Shown: positions 7,739-19,499 of the stretch, piece by piece
Numbering within the stretch: position 1 is the stretch's first letter
Layout of the letters: each line of letters begins with the position of its first letter
NCBI GenBank assembly: GCA_030044075.1
Contig: JASHWM010000189.1
Coordinates: forward strand, 1-23,151
Source: Candidatus Rhabdochlamydia sp.
GTDB taxonomy: Bacteria; Chlamydiota; Chlamydiia; Chlamydiales; Rhabdochlamydiaceae
Length of the DNA: 23,151 bases
Reading direction: 5' to 3'
The notes under the pieces: model-generated
What the model saw: only the letters and a program-made list of their open reading frames with translations
Database searches by the model: none
What the model was told of the DNA's origin: nothing
Position numbers and translations under genes: made by a program

Positions 7739-9265
7739 ATGGCAAAAGACCCCCAAGCCCTGTATGAAAAACTTCATTCCCTCAGCCTAGCATCGACCAC
7801 GCTTCATTCCATTGAGTCCCTCCTCCACTGGGACCAGTCGACGTATCTGCCGAAAGGAGCGATCGGGTTCAGGGCAAGGCAGATCGAAGAGATCAGCCAT
7901 CTGATCCATAAGCAGCATACAAGCCCATCCTTTCGAAAAGCTTTAAACGCTCTCATTGATATTGAGACAGGCGAGATCGTCTACGACAGCCTGGACAAAA
8001 GACAGATCGCCGCCTTGCAAAGATGGCGGAAGGACTACCTCCACGCAACAAAACTTCCTGCAAGCTTTATCAGAAAATTTGCATCAGACTCCTCGCACTC
8101 GACACACGCCTGGACGCTTTCCAAAGAAAAAAACGATTATAAAAGCTTCGCCCCCCACCTTCAAAAAATGATCGATTTGAACCGTAAGAAAGCCGACTAT
8201 CTCGGTTATAAAGAGCACCCTTATGACGCTCTTTTGGATCTTTACGAGCCGGATATTTTCACTGCCCAGTTGACGCAGCTCTTTGGCCATTTGAAAATCG
8301 AGCTGACCTCCCTGGTAAAGGAGATCGTCCAGAAATTCCCCTCAGCCCAAGGGTGGAAAGAGTGCGAATTCCCAAAAGATAAGCAGCACATCTTCCTCAA
8401 AACAATCCTTGGAAGAATGGGCTTTTCTGAAGACACTTTCAGGCTTGATGAATCTGCGCACCCGTTTTGTTCGGGACTGCATCCTAAAGATGTGCGGATG
8501 ACGACCCATACCTATTCCCACGATCCCCTGAATGCAATTTTCTCTACTTTGCACGAAGCTGGCCATGGACTGTATGATATGCACCTTCCTGAAGAGCACT
8601 TTGGAAGCCCTCTTGCTGAAGCCATCTCTTTTGGGATCCATGAGAGCCAATCACGCTTCTGGGAAACAATTATCGGGCAGAGCCTTCCGTTCTGGACACA
8701 TTTCTATCCGGTCCTCCAAGAGCATTTCCCGCTTGAGCTAAAGGATATTTCGCTTCCCCAGTTTTATCGAATCGTCAACCATGTGAAGCCTTCCCTCATC
8801 CGCATCGAATCAGACGAGGTCACTTATTGCCTGCATAACATCATCCGGTTTGAAATTGAAAAAGCGCTCCTGGAAGGCAAAATGAAAGTAAAAGAGCTCC
8901 CCGAAGTATGGGAAGAAAAAATGCGCGCCTACCTCGGTGTGGTGCCAAGGACAGATGCGGAAGGGTGTTTGCAGGATATTCACTGGTCGCTGGGATATTT
9001 TGGGTATTTCCCAAGCTACGCGCTTGGCAACCTCTATGCTGCGCAGCTCTTTGGAGCTTTCAAAAAATCCCATCCCAATTGGCAAGATAACGTCTCCAAG
9101 GGAGACCTGTTTTTCATTAAGGAGTGGTTAAAAGAGAACGTCCATAAACATGGAAGGGAGTTCACCTCAGCAGAACTGCTAGAGAGGATTACAAACTCCC
9201 CTCTTAAGGAAACCAACTATATCAACTACTTGAAAGAAAAATATAACGGAATTTCAAAGGCCTGA
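7739..9265 (+). CDS. M32 family metallocarboxypeptidase (carboxypeptidase Taq type)
   Basis: A 508-residue cytosolic zinc carboxypeptidase that removes C-terminal residues from peptides, with broad specificity. The zinc motif HEAGH is at residues 272-276 (TLHEAGHGLYDMHL) and the downstream family motif HESQSRFWE starts at residue 301, supplying the third metal ligand. The N-terminal alpha-helical region (LLHWDQSTYLPKGA) and the C-terminal LGNLYAAQLF block are also typical. Length matches the family (about 500). ATG 7739 is preceded by AAGGAAGG at good spacing, and the 30-nt gap from the PAP2 gene suggests read-through from the lpt run, although the function (peptide recycling) is unrelated. 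Its TGA abuts the stop of the opposite-strand gene with no spacer. Confidence 0.95.
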   Translation: MAKDPQALYEKLHSLSLASTTLHSIESLLHWDQSTYLPKGAIGFRARQIEEISHLIHKQHTSPSFRKALNALIDIETGEIVYDSLDKRQIAALQRWRKDYLHATKLPASFIRKFASDSSHSTHAWTLSKEKNDYKSFAPHLQKMIDLNRKKADYLGYKEHPYDALLDLYEPDIFTAQLTQLFGHLKIELTSLVKEIVQKFPSAQGWKECEFPKDKQHIFLKTILGRMGFSEDTFRLDESAHPFCSGLHPKDVRMTTHTYSHDPLNAIFSTLHEAGHGLYDMHLPEEHFGSPLAEAISFGIHESQSRFWETIIGQSLPFWTHFYPVLQEHFPLELKDISLPQFYRIVNHVKPSLIRIESDEVTYCLHNIIRFEIEKALLEGKMKVKELPEVWEEKMRAYLGVVPRTDAEGCLQDIHWSLGYFGYFPSYALGNLYAAQLFGAFKKSHPNWQDNVSKGDLFFIKEWLKENVHKHGREFTSAELLERITNSPLKETNYINYLKEKYNGISKA

Positions 9266-10480
9266 TCAGGCAGTGATCCGGCCGACGGGGTGAACACCGT
9301 CTGCAAGAAGTTCTACCGTAGAGGCAGTTTTTGGATCCGCCATGATGAGGTTCATCGAGGAACCGTGCCCATTGGCTGTCATGTATGCGAGCGCCTCATC
9401 GACATTTTTGCATTCTTCGAGAACTTTGTTCAAGAGGATCACAACAGGCATACCGCCAATATTAAAATCAATTCCCTGGACAAGGCAAGCAACCGAAAGT
9501 CCGTCTTTATTCATACCTGATAGACAGCCTAGGTAACCGGGGAATGTAATGGTGGCGACCTTTTGTCCATTTGCATAGTCTTTTGTCATTAAGAGGGAAT
9601 GCTTAGCTAAGAAGTACCATTGCCAATCTAAATTTCTGGCCACAATAATCTCTTCCTCTTCTCCTTCACTATAGTCCTCTCCGAAAAACTCCTGGGAGGA
9701 AAACGACCTGACAGAATTGCTCGATGCATATCCATCGCCTATAGCAAGCTCAATCATTCTCTTTTTGGGATGGAAGACCATGGACTGAACTGTAGATTCT
9801 ACGTTGGCACTTTCAAGCGCGTTCCAAATATGTTGTCCGTCGATGTCTGATCCTAGGAGCGCAGATTTTCTCTCGCCGCTCTCCCCTGAATATCCCAACT
9901 TTTCTATGCTATCACTATGGTTTGTTATGGCGATCGGTTCACAAGCAACATGTTCATTATCGTCATATGATGCAGCAATTGCGCTGCAACCGAACCTTCC
10001 ATGGAGGGAAATATCCAAAAAAGTGTGGATCAAAAGAACATCTTCGTAAGCAACTTCTGCTCCATCAGCAAGTCCCCTCATTTCTTGGACAAAATCTTCT
10101 GGAATTTTACCTGCGATCTCTTGCACCTGCTGGTCGGTAATATTTCTTCGTAGAGCAGGAACAATAATATTGTAAAGCTCCTGAACTTCCTCTTTCAGCA
10201 ACTCGCCATGCTCTTTCCCTCTTTCATAAGGGTCTGTCTGCTCCAAATGAACGGTCCTGACAACAGCTGCATGGAAATAGATGTCCACTGCTGTAATGAT
10301 ATGGCCAAGAACGGGGACAAGAGCCTTAATTAATCCGATCACCAAATGATAGACCCTTTCTGCTAAAGAAAGGTTGAGATCGCTCAGGCTTAATCCAACA
10401 TGGCGGAGGCCATGCCTGATCGAGACGTCTAAGTATAAAAAATATTTTGACTCGTAAGGTACAGAGTAATTAATATCCAT
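9266..10480 (-). CDS. C45-type (penicillin acyltransferase-like) Ntn-hydrolase-like protein
   Basis: A 404-residue protein. Residues 1-75 include a hydrophobic patch at about 44-70 (VYHLVIGLIKALVPVLGHII) able to anchor or associate with a membrane. From about 80 it matches the C45 layout: DPYERGKEHGELLKEEVQEL, then FVQEMRGLADGAEVAYEDVLL, then GRFGCSAIAA with C165 as candidate autoproteolytic N-terminal nucleophile, and ARNLDW at 281-286. In known members the nucleophile and the RNxDW segment are much closer; here about 110 residues, ending in an acidic run (SEGEEEEI), are inserted between them. The C-terminus (FPGYLGCLSGMNKDGLSVACL...EALAYMT) is also family-like. C45 enzymes are amide-bond acyltransferases or hydrolases; the substrate here is unknown. 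It has its own promoter and an AT-rich leader without a Shine-Dalgarno sequence, and looks like an accessory gene, perhaps an effector (inference). Confidence 0.75.
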   Translation of the reverse strand: MDINYSVPYESKYFLYLDVSIRHGLRHVGLSLSDLNLSLAERVYHLVIGLIKALVPVLGHIITAVDIYFHAAVVRTVHLEQTDPYERGKEHGELLKEEVQELYNIIVPALRRNITDQQVQEIAGKIPEDFVQEMRGLADGAEVAYEDVLLIHTFLDISLHGRFGCSAIAASYDDNEHVACEPIAITNHSDSIEKLGYSGESGERKSALLGSDIDGQHIWNALESANVESTVQSMVFHPKKRMIELAIGDGYASSNSVRSFSSQEFFGEDYSEGEEEEIIVARNLDWQWYFLAKHSLLMTKDYANGQKVATITFPGYLGCLSGMNKDGLSVACLVQGIDFNIGGMPVVILLNKVLEECKNVDEALAYMTANGHGSSMNLIMADPKTASTVELLADGVHPVGRITA

Positions 10481-10505
10481 AAATTAAAAAAATTAAATTT
10501 TAAGG

Positions 10506-10534
10506 ATAATAACATTAATTTTTATAAATGTAAA
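10506..10534 (-). promoter_or_regulatory. Predicted sigma70-like promoter of the C45-like gene
   Basis: Minus strand TTTACA (10534-10529), 17-bp spacer, TATTAT (10511-10506): each hexamer is one mismatch from consensus. The predicted start near 10499 leaves a leader of about 19 nt that is almost pure A/T and lacks a purine-rich ribosome site. Confidence 0.55.
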
Positions 10535-10565
10535 TTAAATTAAAATTTATATTATTAGTAATAAC

Positions 10566-10603
10566 TTTAAAAAAAAGAAAACCTCTTGGTGTTGCCAAGA
10601 GGT
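10566..10603 (-). terminator. Intrinsic terminator of rplM-rpsI
   Basis: A 9-bp perfect stem (ACCTCTTGG / CCAAGAGGT) with a 5-nt loop at 10581-10603. On the minus strand it is followed by a long T-rich run (TTTTCTTTTTTTTAA at about 10580-10566). It begins 28 nt after the rpsI stop and has the classic rho-independent form. Confidence 0.85.
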
Positions 10604-10630
10604 CTTTGCACGAGCGAGATAGAAAATTGA

Positions 10631-11020
10631 TTAACGTTTAGAGAACTGGAAGCGTTTACGGGCGCCTTTAAGGCCGTACTTCTTACGCTCTTTCTTACGG
10701 GAATCCCTTGTAAGGTATCCTTTAGATTTCAGGTCTTGTTTTCTTGAATCGTCTTCCTGGACTAGGGCGCGTGAAATTCCAAGACGGGTTGCAACCACCT
10801 GTCCTTCTATACCCCCGCCGCGTACGCGGACGACGATGTCGTATTTGTCAAGGCTGGTGATATTTTCCAGAGGAGCAAGGATTGTTTTTCTTTGCAATTC
10901 AAGAGGAAAATAGTTGTCAAACTCACGACCATTGATCTGGATTTTACCGGTTCCTTGGCGGAGCCTTACGGAAGCAACAGCAGTTTTTCTTCTTCCTGTA
11001 CCGAGTTTTTCTTGTTTCAT
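10631..11020 (-). CDS. rpsI: 30S ribosomal protein S9
   Basis: S9 (129 residues) sits in the head of the small subunit, its C-terminal tail reaching the P-site tRNA anticodon. Visible are the N-terminal [27 protein letters not shown], the glycine-rich [20 protein letters not shown], and the conserved basic end KARKRF.FSKR-type tail (here [11 protein letters not shown]). Full family length. It lies 18 nt downstream of rplM in the order common to bacteria, and is closed by the adjacent intrinsic terminator. Confidence 0.98.
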   Translation of the reverse strand: MKQEKLGTGRRKTAVASVRLRQGTGKIQINGREFDNYFPLELQRKTILAPLENITSLDKYDIVVRVRGGGIEGQVVATRLGISRALVQEDDSRKQDLKSKGYLTRDSRKKERKKYGLKGARKRFQFSKR

Positions 11021-11038
11021 AGTATTGAATTTTTGACG

Positions 11039-11491
11039 TTAAATGTTTACGGATATAGGTTGTTGAGCATCCATATTATGCTCGTTACCTGCAAAAACAC
11101 GCAGCTTTTTCATTTGCGCTTCTGTCAAACGGGTCTTTGGCATCATTCCTTTTACGGCAGAGCGGATAATGTATTCCGGCTTTCTCGCTTTCATCACGCG
11201 ATAAGGAACTTCGCGAAGACCGCTCATAGCACCAGTATGGTAGCGGTAGATCTTTTGTGCTTCTTTCGCGCCGGTCACGCAGATTTTTTCAGCGTTGATA
11301 ATGATAACGCCATCGCCGCAATCAACATGGGGAGTGAATGACGGTCTGTGCTTGCCGCGCAAAATTTTTGCGACTTCTGAGGCAAAGCGTCCAAGCGTCT
11401 TGCCAGATGCATCTAGCAAAAACCACTTGCGGGCTGGGATAGTTTCTTCTTTCGTTAAAAGAATTGTCGAGTTTTTGTTTTTTGCTGTCAT
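11039..11491 (-). CDS. rplM: 50S ribosomal protein L13
   Basis: L13 (150 residues) is an early-assembling large-subunit protein. Diagnostic blocks: RKWFLLDASGKTLGRFASEVAKILRGKHRPSF, HVDCGDGVIIINAEKICVTG, KIYRYHTGAMSGLREVPYRVM, then AVKGMMPKTRLTEAQMKKLRVFAG. ATG 11491 has AAGGCAAG upstream at good spacing. First gene of a two-gene transcript with rpsI, with a promoter about 45-70 nt upstream. Confidence 0.98.
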   Translation of the reverse strand: MTAKNKNSTILLTKEETIPARKWFLLDASGKTLGRFASEVAKILRGKHRPSFTPHVDCGDGVIIINAEKICVTGAKEAQKIYRYHTGAMSGLREVPYRVMKARKPEYIIRSAVKGMMPKTRLTEAQMKKLRVFAGNEHNMDAQQPISVNI

Positions 11492-11531
11492 GAACTTGCC
11501 TTAAAAACATGTATTTTTCAAATCTTCAGCT

Positions 11532-11560
11532 AGGATACCGCTTCTTTTCTTTTTTGCCAA
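11532..11560 (-). promoter_or_regulatory. Predicted sigma70-like promoter of rplM-rpsI
   Basis: Minus strand TTGGCA (11560-11555), 17-bp spacer, TATCCT (11537-11532). The -35 differs from consensus at one base, the -10 at two. The leader would be about 35 nt, with the Shine-Dalgarno sequence at its end. Confidence 0.5.
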
Positions 11561-11667
11561 ACAAAATGCTATAAATATCGCATATGCAACCGACTCCCGG
11601 GTTTCAAATTTATTTTAGCAAGGATAAAAAATTTCTTTTGCGACTACTTTCCAGCAACATTCCTTGC

Positions 11668-11695
11668 TTGAGAAAAAATCTCTATGCTTTATACT
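11668..11695 (+). promoter_or_regulatory. Predicted sigma70-like promoter of miaB
   Basis: Plus strand TTGAGA (11668-11673), 16-bp spacer, TATACT (11690-11695), 30 nt before the miaB ATG. The 234-bp divergent gap therefore contains separate outward promoters for rplM and miaB, about 110 bp apart. Confidence 0.5.
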
Positions 11696-11725
11696 TAAGC
11701 GCGATTTTACCCCCGCTATAAGATT

Positions 11726-13075
11726 ATGCAACAACACACGCCAAAAAATTTCTTTATCAAGACCTATGGATGCCAGATGAACGAGCTCGACTCGGAGATC
11801 ATGGTGGGAATTTTAGAAAAAAGAGGCCTTCAAAGGACTCAGGACGAGGAGAACGCCGACCTGCTCATCTTCAATACCTGCTCCATACGCGATCTTGCAG
11901 AAAGGAAGGTCATGGGGAAGCTCGGCCAGCTGGGGCGTCATAGCAAGCGCAGGTCCATCATCGGGGTCACCGGTTGCATGGCGATGGCCAAAAAAGAGTC
12001 CCTTTTCAGGAAGCTGCCCCACGTCAATTTTGTGATTGGGACGAATAATATCACCGATCTCAATGTGGTCTTGGACGAGGTCATAGAAACAGGGAAGCAA
12101 AGCATCCGCACCAATGACCAGTTCGAAGAAAATTTAGACTATCTGGTTGCAAAAAGAGACGACCCTATCAAAGCTTATGTATCGATCATCCGGGGCTGCG
12201 ACAAGTTCTGCACCTATTGCGTCGTCCCTTATACAAGAGGCCAAGAGGTCTCGCGGCATCCTGACAGCATCGTGGAAGAGTGCCAGCTCCTTGTTGACAA
12301 AGGGTATAAAGAGATCACGCTTCTTGGGCAAAACGTCAACAGCTATGGGAAGGACAAGCCTGAGTGGAACTGTCTGTTCCACGACCTCTTGTACCGGCTC
12401 GACAACATCAAGGGACTTGAGCGCGTCCGCTTTATGACATCCCATCCTGTGGACATTACAGAAAACCTCATGTACGCAATACGCGACCTTCCCTCCGTAT
12501 GCGAGTTTGTGCATTTTCCCCTGCAGGCCGGATCAAACAGGATCCTCAGAAAGATGCACAGGATCTATACCGTTGAGAAATACCTTGAAAAAGTGGACCT
12601 CCTCAAAAAAATTGTCCCAAACGCTACGCTTGGAACGGATATCATCGTTGGATTCCCCACAGAAACTGAAGAAGAGTTCCAGGAGACCTACCGGTTATTT
12701 GAACAGATCAACTACTCTGTTGCTTTTATCTTTGCCTACAGTCCTCGAAAAGGGACTCCTGCAATGAGGTGGCGCGACGATATCCCTGAAGAAGTCAAAC
12801 AGGACCGTCTCCAAAGACTTCTCCAGCTCCATTACCAGCAAGCTGAAAAGCAGCGGCAGGAAATGCTCGGGAGCGAGGTCGAAGTCCTCGTTGAAAAGTT
12901 CAACGAGGACAACCAGCTATTAAAAGCAAGGACCAGATGCTGGAAAAATGTTCTCTTACCTGGCGATCGCTCCCTGGTTGGCACACTGCAAAAAGTGCAG
13001 CTGAATGGCTATAGCCACCAGACATTCCTCGCAGAAATCGTAAAAGAAAAAGAGCTGCTCGCCCTGGCTAAATAA
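11726..13075 (+). CDS. miaB: tRNA-2-methylthio-N6-isopentenyladenosine synthase MiaB
   Basis: MiaB is a radical-SAM enzyme with two 4Fe-4S clusters that adds a methylthio group to i6A37 of tRNAs reading UNN codons. The N-terminal UPF0004 domain shows its three cluster cysteines in KTYGCQMNELDS, NTCSIRD and GVTGCMA. The radical-SAM triad is C158, C162 and C165 in RGCDKFCTYCVVPYTRG, followed by EITLLGQNVNSYG (the LLGQNVN block distinguishes MiaB from its relatives) and the C-terminal TRAM domain for tRNA binding (about 375-445). Length 449 is normal. The ATG lacks an obvious Shine-Dalgarno sequence. The 3' end overlaps the convergent 530-residue gene by 8 nt. MiaA is not in the window. Confidence 0.96.
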   Translation: MQQHTPKNFFIKTYGCQMNELDSEIMVGILEKRGLQRTQDEENADLLIFNTCSIRDLAERKVMGKLGQLGRHSKRRSIIGVTGCMAMAKKESLFRKLPHVNFVIGTNNITDLNVVLDEVIETGKQSIRTNDQFEENLDYLVAKRDDPIKAYVSIIRGCDKFCTYCVVPYTRGQEVSRHPDSIVEECQLLVDKGYKEITLLGQNVNSYGKDKPEWNCLFHDLLYRLDNIKGLERVRFMTSHPVDITENLMYAIRDLPSVCEFVHFPLQAGSNRILRKMHRIYTVEKYLEKVDLLKKIVPNATLGTDIIVGFPTETEEEFQETYRLFEQINYSVAFIFAYSPRKGTPAMRWRDDIPEEVKQDRLQRLLQLHYQQAEKQRQEMLGSEVEVLVEKFNEDNQLLKARTRCWKNVLLPGDRSLVGTLQKVQLNGYSHQTFLAEIVKEKELLALAK

Positions 13076-14660
13076 AGACCCGAAAAAAGGCCTCTCCTTG
13101 GACTTTTCCTGCTAATTCGACGTAGCTTTTTCTAAGGTTCTTCTCTCCTTTTAAAAAGCTTTCCATCAACTCTTTTTCCATTTCCTTCAGTTCAGGGACT
13201 CTGGCATGGACAAGTTGCCTTGACACGATGTCTGCAAGGACCTCATTAAAGCAAAAATGCGTTTTCAAAAGCTCACAAAATCGACCTGACTGTTCAATTG
13301 TTTTTGGGTGCCTCATCAACTTTCCACATTCTTGTACCAAGGAGAAGAATTCATTTGTTCGGTTCATTTCAGCTGTTCTAAATTTTTCACATATTTTCAA
13401 GTATCTGACAAAACAGTCTGCTTCCTCCTTGAAAAATTCTTCTGCGCAATTGACCATCGAGCGATAGAAAGCCCTCTTATGATCGAGCAAATCATAAAAT
13501 AGCACCCTCCCAAGCGATATGGCTTCCGAGGGGGTCATATCTCCTGTGCAACCGACATAAAGGCTCTTGTTCATGAAGATCTGCATATCATGGTTTGAAA
13601 GGGGGAACGGATTGATCAAGCGAAGAAGCTTCCCTTTCTTTTCAAGTGTAATTTCCTTTTCCAGCAGGACCTCAAGTCCTTTTTTTCTGTAGAACTGCAC
13701 TGTTTTGATCCCTATATTGCTCTCCTTGAATAAAGACTCCAAAAGACCATTTCCATCATGAGGGCAGACAATATCGATCGCCTGTTTTTCTGAAAAGGCG
13801 TATGCTTCGCAGCAGCTAAAAACAAACCCTGCAAGCGACCTCGTAAAGAAGTCGTGCTTCATATACGCAAAAGCAAAATCTGTCTCATTGTGATAGGCGA
13901 TTTCCTGATCATGCATGTCAGCTGTCTCAAGGAAAAAAAACTGTCTGAGAGCTATGTCTCGTAAATCTTGCAGCGATGTTTCTAAAAGCTTTGGCTTGAT
14001 GACAATCCCCAGCTCATACTGGTCAAGGCCAAGGGATCGCGATTTGGGGGATTTAGATAAGCTTGCACTTTCCGACCCATACTCAAACAGTTTTACTGTC
14101 TTTTGTTCCGCTGAAATTTTTGGGATCAGAGAGCAAGGAACATCATAAGGCAGGTCCACAACAACCTGCGCTCTTTGGAGCATTTCAATGGCCCTTGCCA
14201 CTTCATCAATTTCAGTATCTTTTTCATCAAAGACGACGAGATCAAAATTTTTCTCAACAGGAAGAGTGAGCTGGCGAAGCCGAGTGCGATAACCAGGAAG
14301 CTCGATAACCATCCCGATTTTTCCTGGGAATTTGAGGTGCAATAGTTCTGCTGCTGCCTTGATGTGATAATAATCCCCAAGACCATCGGAAGCTACAAAT
14401 CCAGACACGACGATTTCATGTGAGCCGACCTCGATATTCAAATTACGATAGATGCCGAGGACGACCTGCTCAAAGATGAACTGCATCTTCCTTGCAACGA
14501 CCGTGCAGCGATTTGGATTCGCAAATTTTTCATCCTTCATCTCTTTTACCAAATCATCAATCGTCCTTTGCATCCTAAAAGAAATATGCCTCGGGAGATT
14601 CTCCGGCAGCGCAAAATAATCCAAAGGGGCGTTGAAAAAAATCTGGGGATTGAACTGCAT
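13068..14660 (-). CDS. Hypothetical protein, possible GT-B-like glycosyltransferase
   Basis: A 530-residue protein I cannot assign to a named family. No signal peptide or membrane helix is apparent. Two features suggest a two-domain GT-B fold: near residues 86-110, SGFVASDGLGDYYHIKAAAELL has the glycine-rich turn (GLGD at 93-96) followed by a helix; near 371-390, CTGDMTPSEAISLGRVLFYD (G373, D374, S378-E379) resembles the nucleotide-sugar-binding C-terminal segment of such enzymes, where a conserved E/D contacts the sugar donor. Between lie alternating hydrophobic strands (DLVVFDEKDT, AQVVVDLPYD, DIVCPHDGNG), consistent with Rossmann folds; the last 120 residues are helical and charged. It has its own promoter and its stop overlaps miaB convergently. 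It could be a host-directed effector, but only the open frame, good coding character and fold-like pattern are visible. Confidence 0.75.
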   Translation of the reverse strand: MQFNPQIFFNAPLDYFALPENLPRHISFRMQRTIDDLVKEMKDEKFANPNRCTVVARKMQFIFEQVVLGIYRNLNIEVGSHEIVVSGFVASDGLGDYYHIKAAAELLHLKFPGKIGMVIELPGYRTRLRQLTLPVEKNFDLVVFDEKDTEIDEVARAIEMLQRAQVVVDLPYDVPCSLIPKISAEQKTVKLFEYGSESASLSKSPKSRSLGLDQYELGIVIKPKLLETSLQDLRDIALRQFFFLETADMHDQEIAYHNETDFAFAYMKHDFFTRSLAGFVFSCCEAYAFSEKQAIDIVCPHDGNGLLESLFKESNIGIKTVQFYRKKGLEVLLEKEITLEKKGKLLRLINPFPLSNHDMQIFMNKSLYVGCTGDMTPSEAISLGRVLFYDLLDHKRAFYRSMVNCAEEFFKEEADCFVRYLKICEKFRTAEMNRTNEFFSLVQECGKLMRHPKTIEQSGRFCELLKTHFCFNEVLADIVSRQLVHARVPELKEMEKELMESFLKGEKNLRKSYVELAGKVQGEAFFRVFI

Positions 14661-14688
14661 GAAATAGAACTGAATTTTTTTGAGGTGA

Positions 14689-14718
14689 ACTATAGGGAGC
14701 AGACCTAAAAAAAATCAA
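14689..14718 (-). promoter_or_regulatory. Predicted sigma70-like promoter of the 530-residue gene
   Basis: Minus strand TTGATT (14718-14713), 18-bp spacer, TATAGT (14694-14689). The -10 is one base off consensus. The leader is about 22 nt and has no recognisable Shine-Dalgarno sequence. Confidence 0.45.
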
Positions 14719-14744
14719 TTCCATAAAAATTAATTTTCTAGCTG

Positions 14745-14781
14745 AAAAAGCCCCTACGACAGCTTTTTTTGCTGGAGGGGC
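14745..14781 (-). terminator. Intrinsic terminator at the end of the mtaB-ligA operon
   Basis: Inverted repeat GCCCCT / AGGGGC, with an inner CAGC / GCTG pair around a run of seven T (plus strand) and a small asymmetric bulge. On the minus strand it is followed by TTTTT. It begins 8 nt after the stop of the 168-residue membrane protein. Confidence 0.7.
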
Positions 14782-14788
14782 ATCAATT

Positions 14789-15295
14789 TTAAAAAAATGA
14801 GCTTTTTGTGAATTTTGCAATGGCGAAGGAAGCTAAAAACCAACCGACGATCGCGTCAAAGAAATTGACAAAAGTATAGGCTGTTGAAAAATGCATCCAG
14901 TTCCATGAAGGAAGATAGGCAAGGACAGCGACGGCCACGCCGGTGATGGTGACAAACCTGACCCTTTTCATATAGTTACTGATCTTAGCCTGCAGGAGGA
15001 GCCATGAGATGATCGATGCAGCAATGATCTGGATCGCCAAAAAAACAATAAAGGTCAAAAGAGTGGTCCCCAGCCCTGGGTTGTAGTCGATCGAAAGAAA
15101 AATCAAAGGCCCCTTGAGCAAATAATAGATCCCGCTCACAGGGATATTTTCTTGTATGCAGGCAAGCAATGACTCTTTGTCTGCAAGTGAATGCATCGTC
15201 CAAAGGTGCCAGGGAAGGACCGTCCATGAGATGATCCTCCAAAAGAACACTATCACTCCTCCGATGATCCCTCCTGGCAGCATCTCCTTTATCAT
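14789..15295 (-). CDS. Small multi-pass membrane protein of unknown function
   Basis: A 168-residue protein with about four membrane helices: residues 8-24 (GGIIGGVIVFFWRIISW), about 66-95 (LLTFIVFLAIQIIAASIISWLL), about 107-123 and about 140-160. The opening pattern 'GGIIGGVIVFFW..ISWTVLPWH' is familiar from uncharacterised membrane proteins in many Gram-negative bacteria, so it is probably a conserved family without a known job. The start at ATG 15295 is chosen because GAGGGGAG lies at ideal distance; upstream in-frame codons would lie inside ligA. It begins 11 nt after the ligA stop and is the last gene of the run before the terminator. Confidence 0.8.
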   Translation of the reverse strand: MIKEMLPGGIIGGVIVFFWRIISWTVLPWHLWTMHSLADKESLLACIQENIPVSGIYYLLKGPLIFLSIDYNPGLGTTLLTFIVFLAIQIIAASIISWLLLQAKISNYMKRVRFVTITGVAVAVLAYLPSWNWMHFSTAYTFVNFFDAIVGWFLASFAIAKFTKSSFF

Positions 15296-15305
15296 AATCT
15301 CCCCT

Positions 15306-19455
<4,150 letters not shown>

Positions 19456-19499
19456 GGGCATCCCTTTAGACAAAGATACTCTATCTATAGGACAAATCC

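Noticed and set aside
10892..11341. 149-codon plus-strand frame across rpsI and rplM
   Set aside because: It is antisense to two certain ribosomal protein genes and has no protein-like pattern.
11670..11682. Small inverted repeat GAGA/TCTC upstream of miaB
   Set aside because: The four-base stem around an A-run lies in the promoter spacer and is expected by chance.
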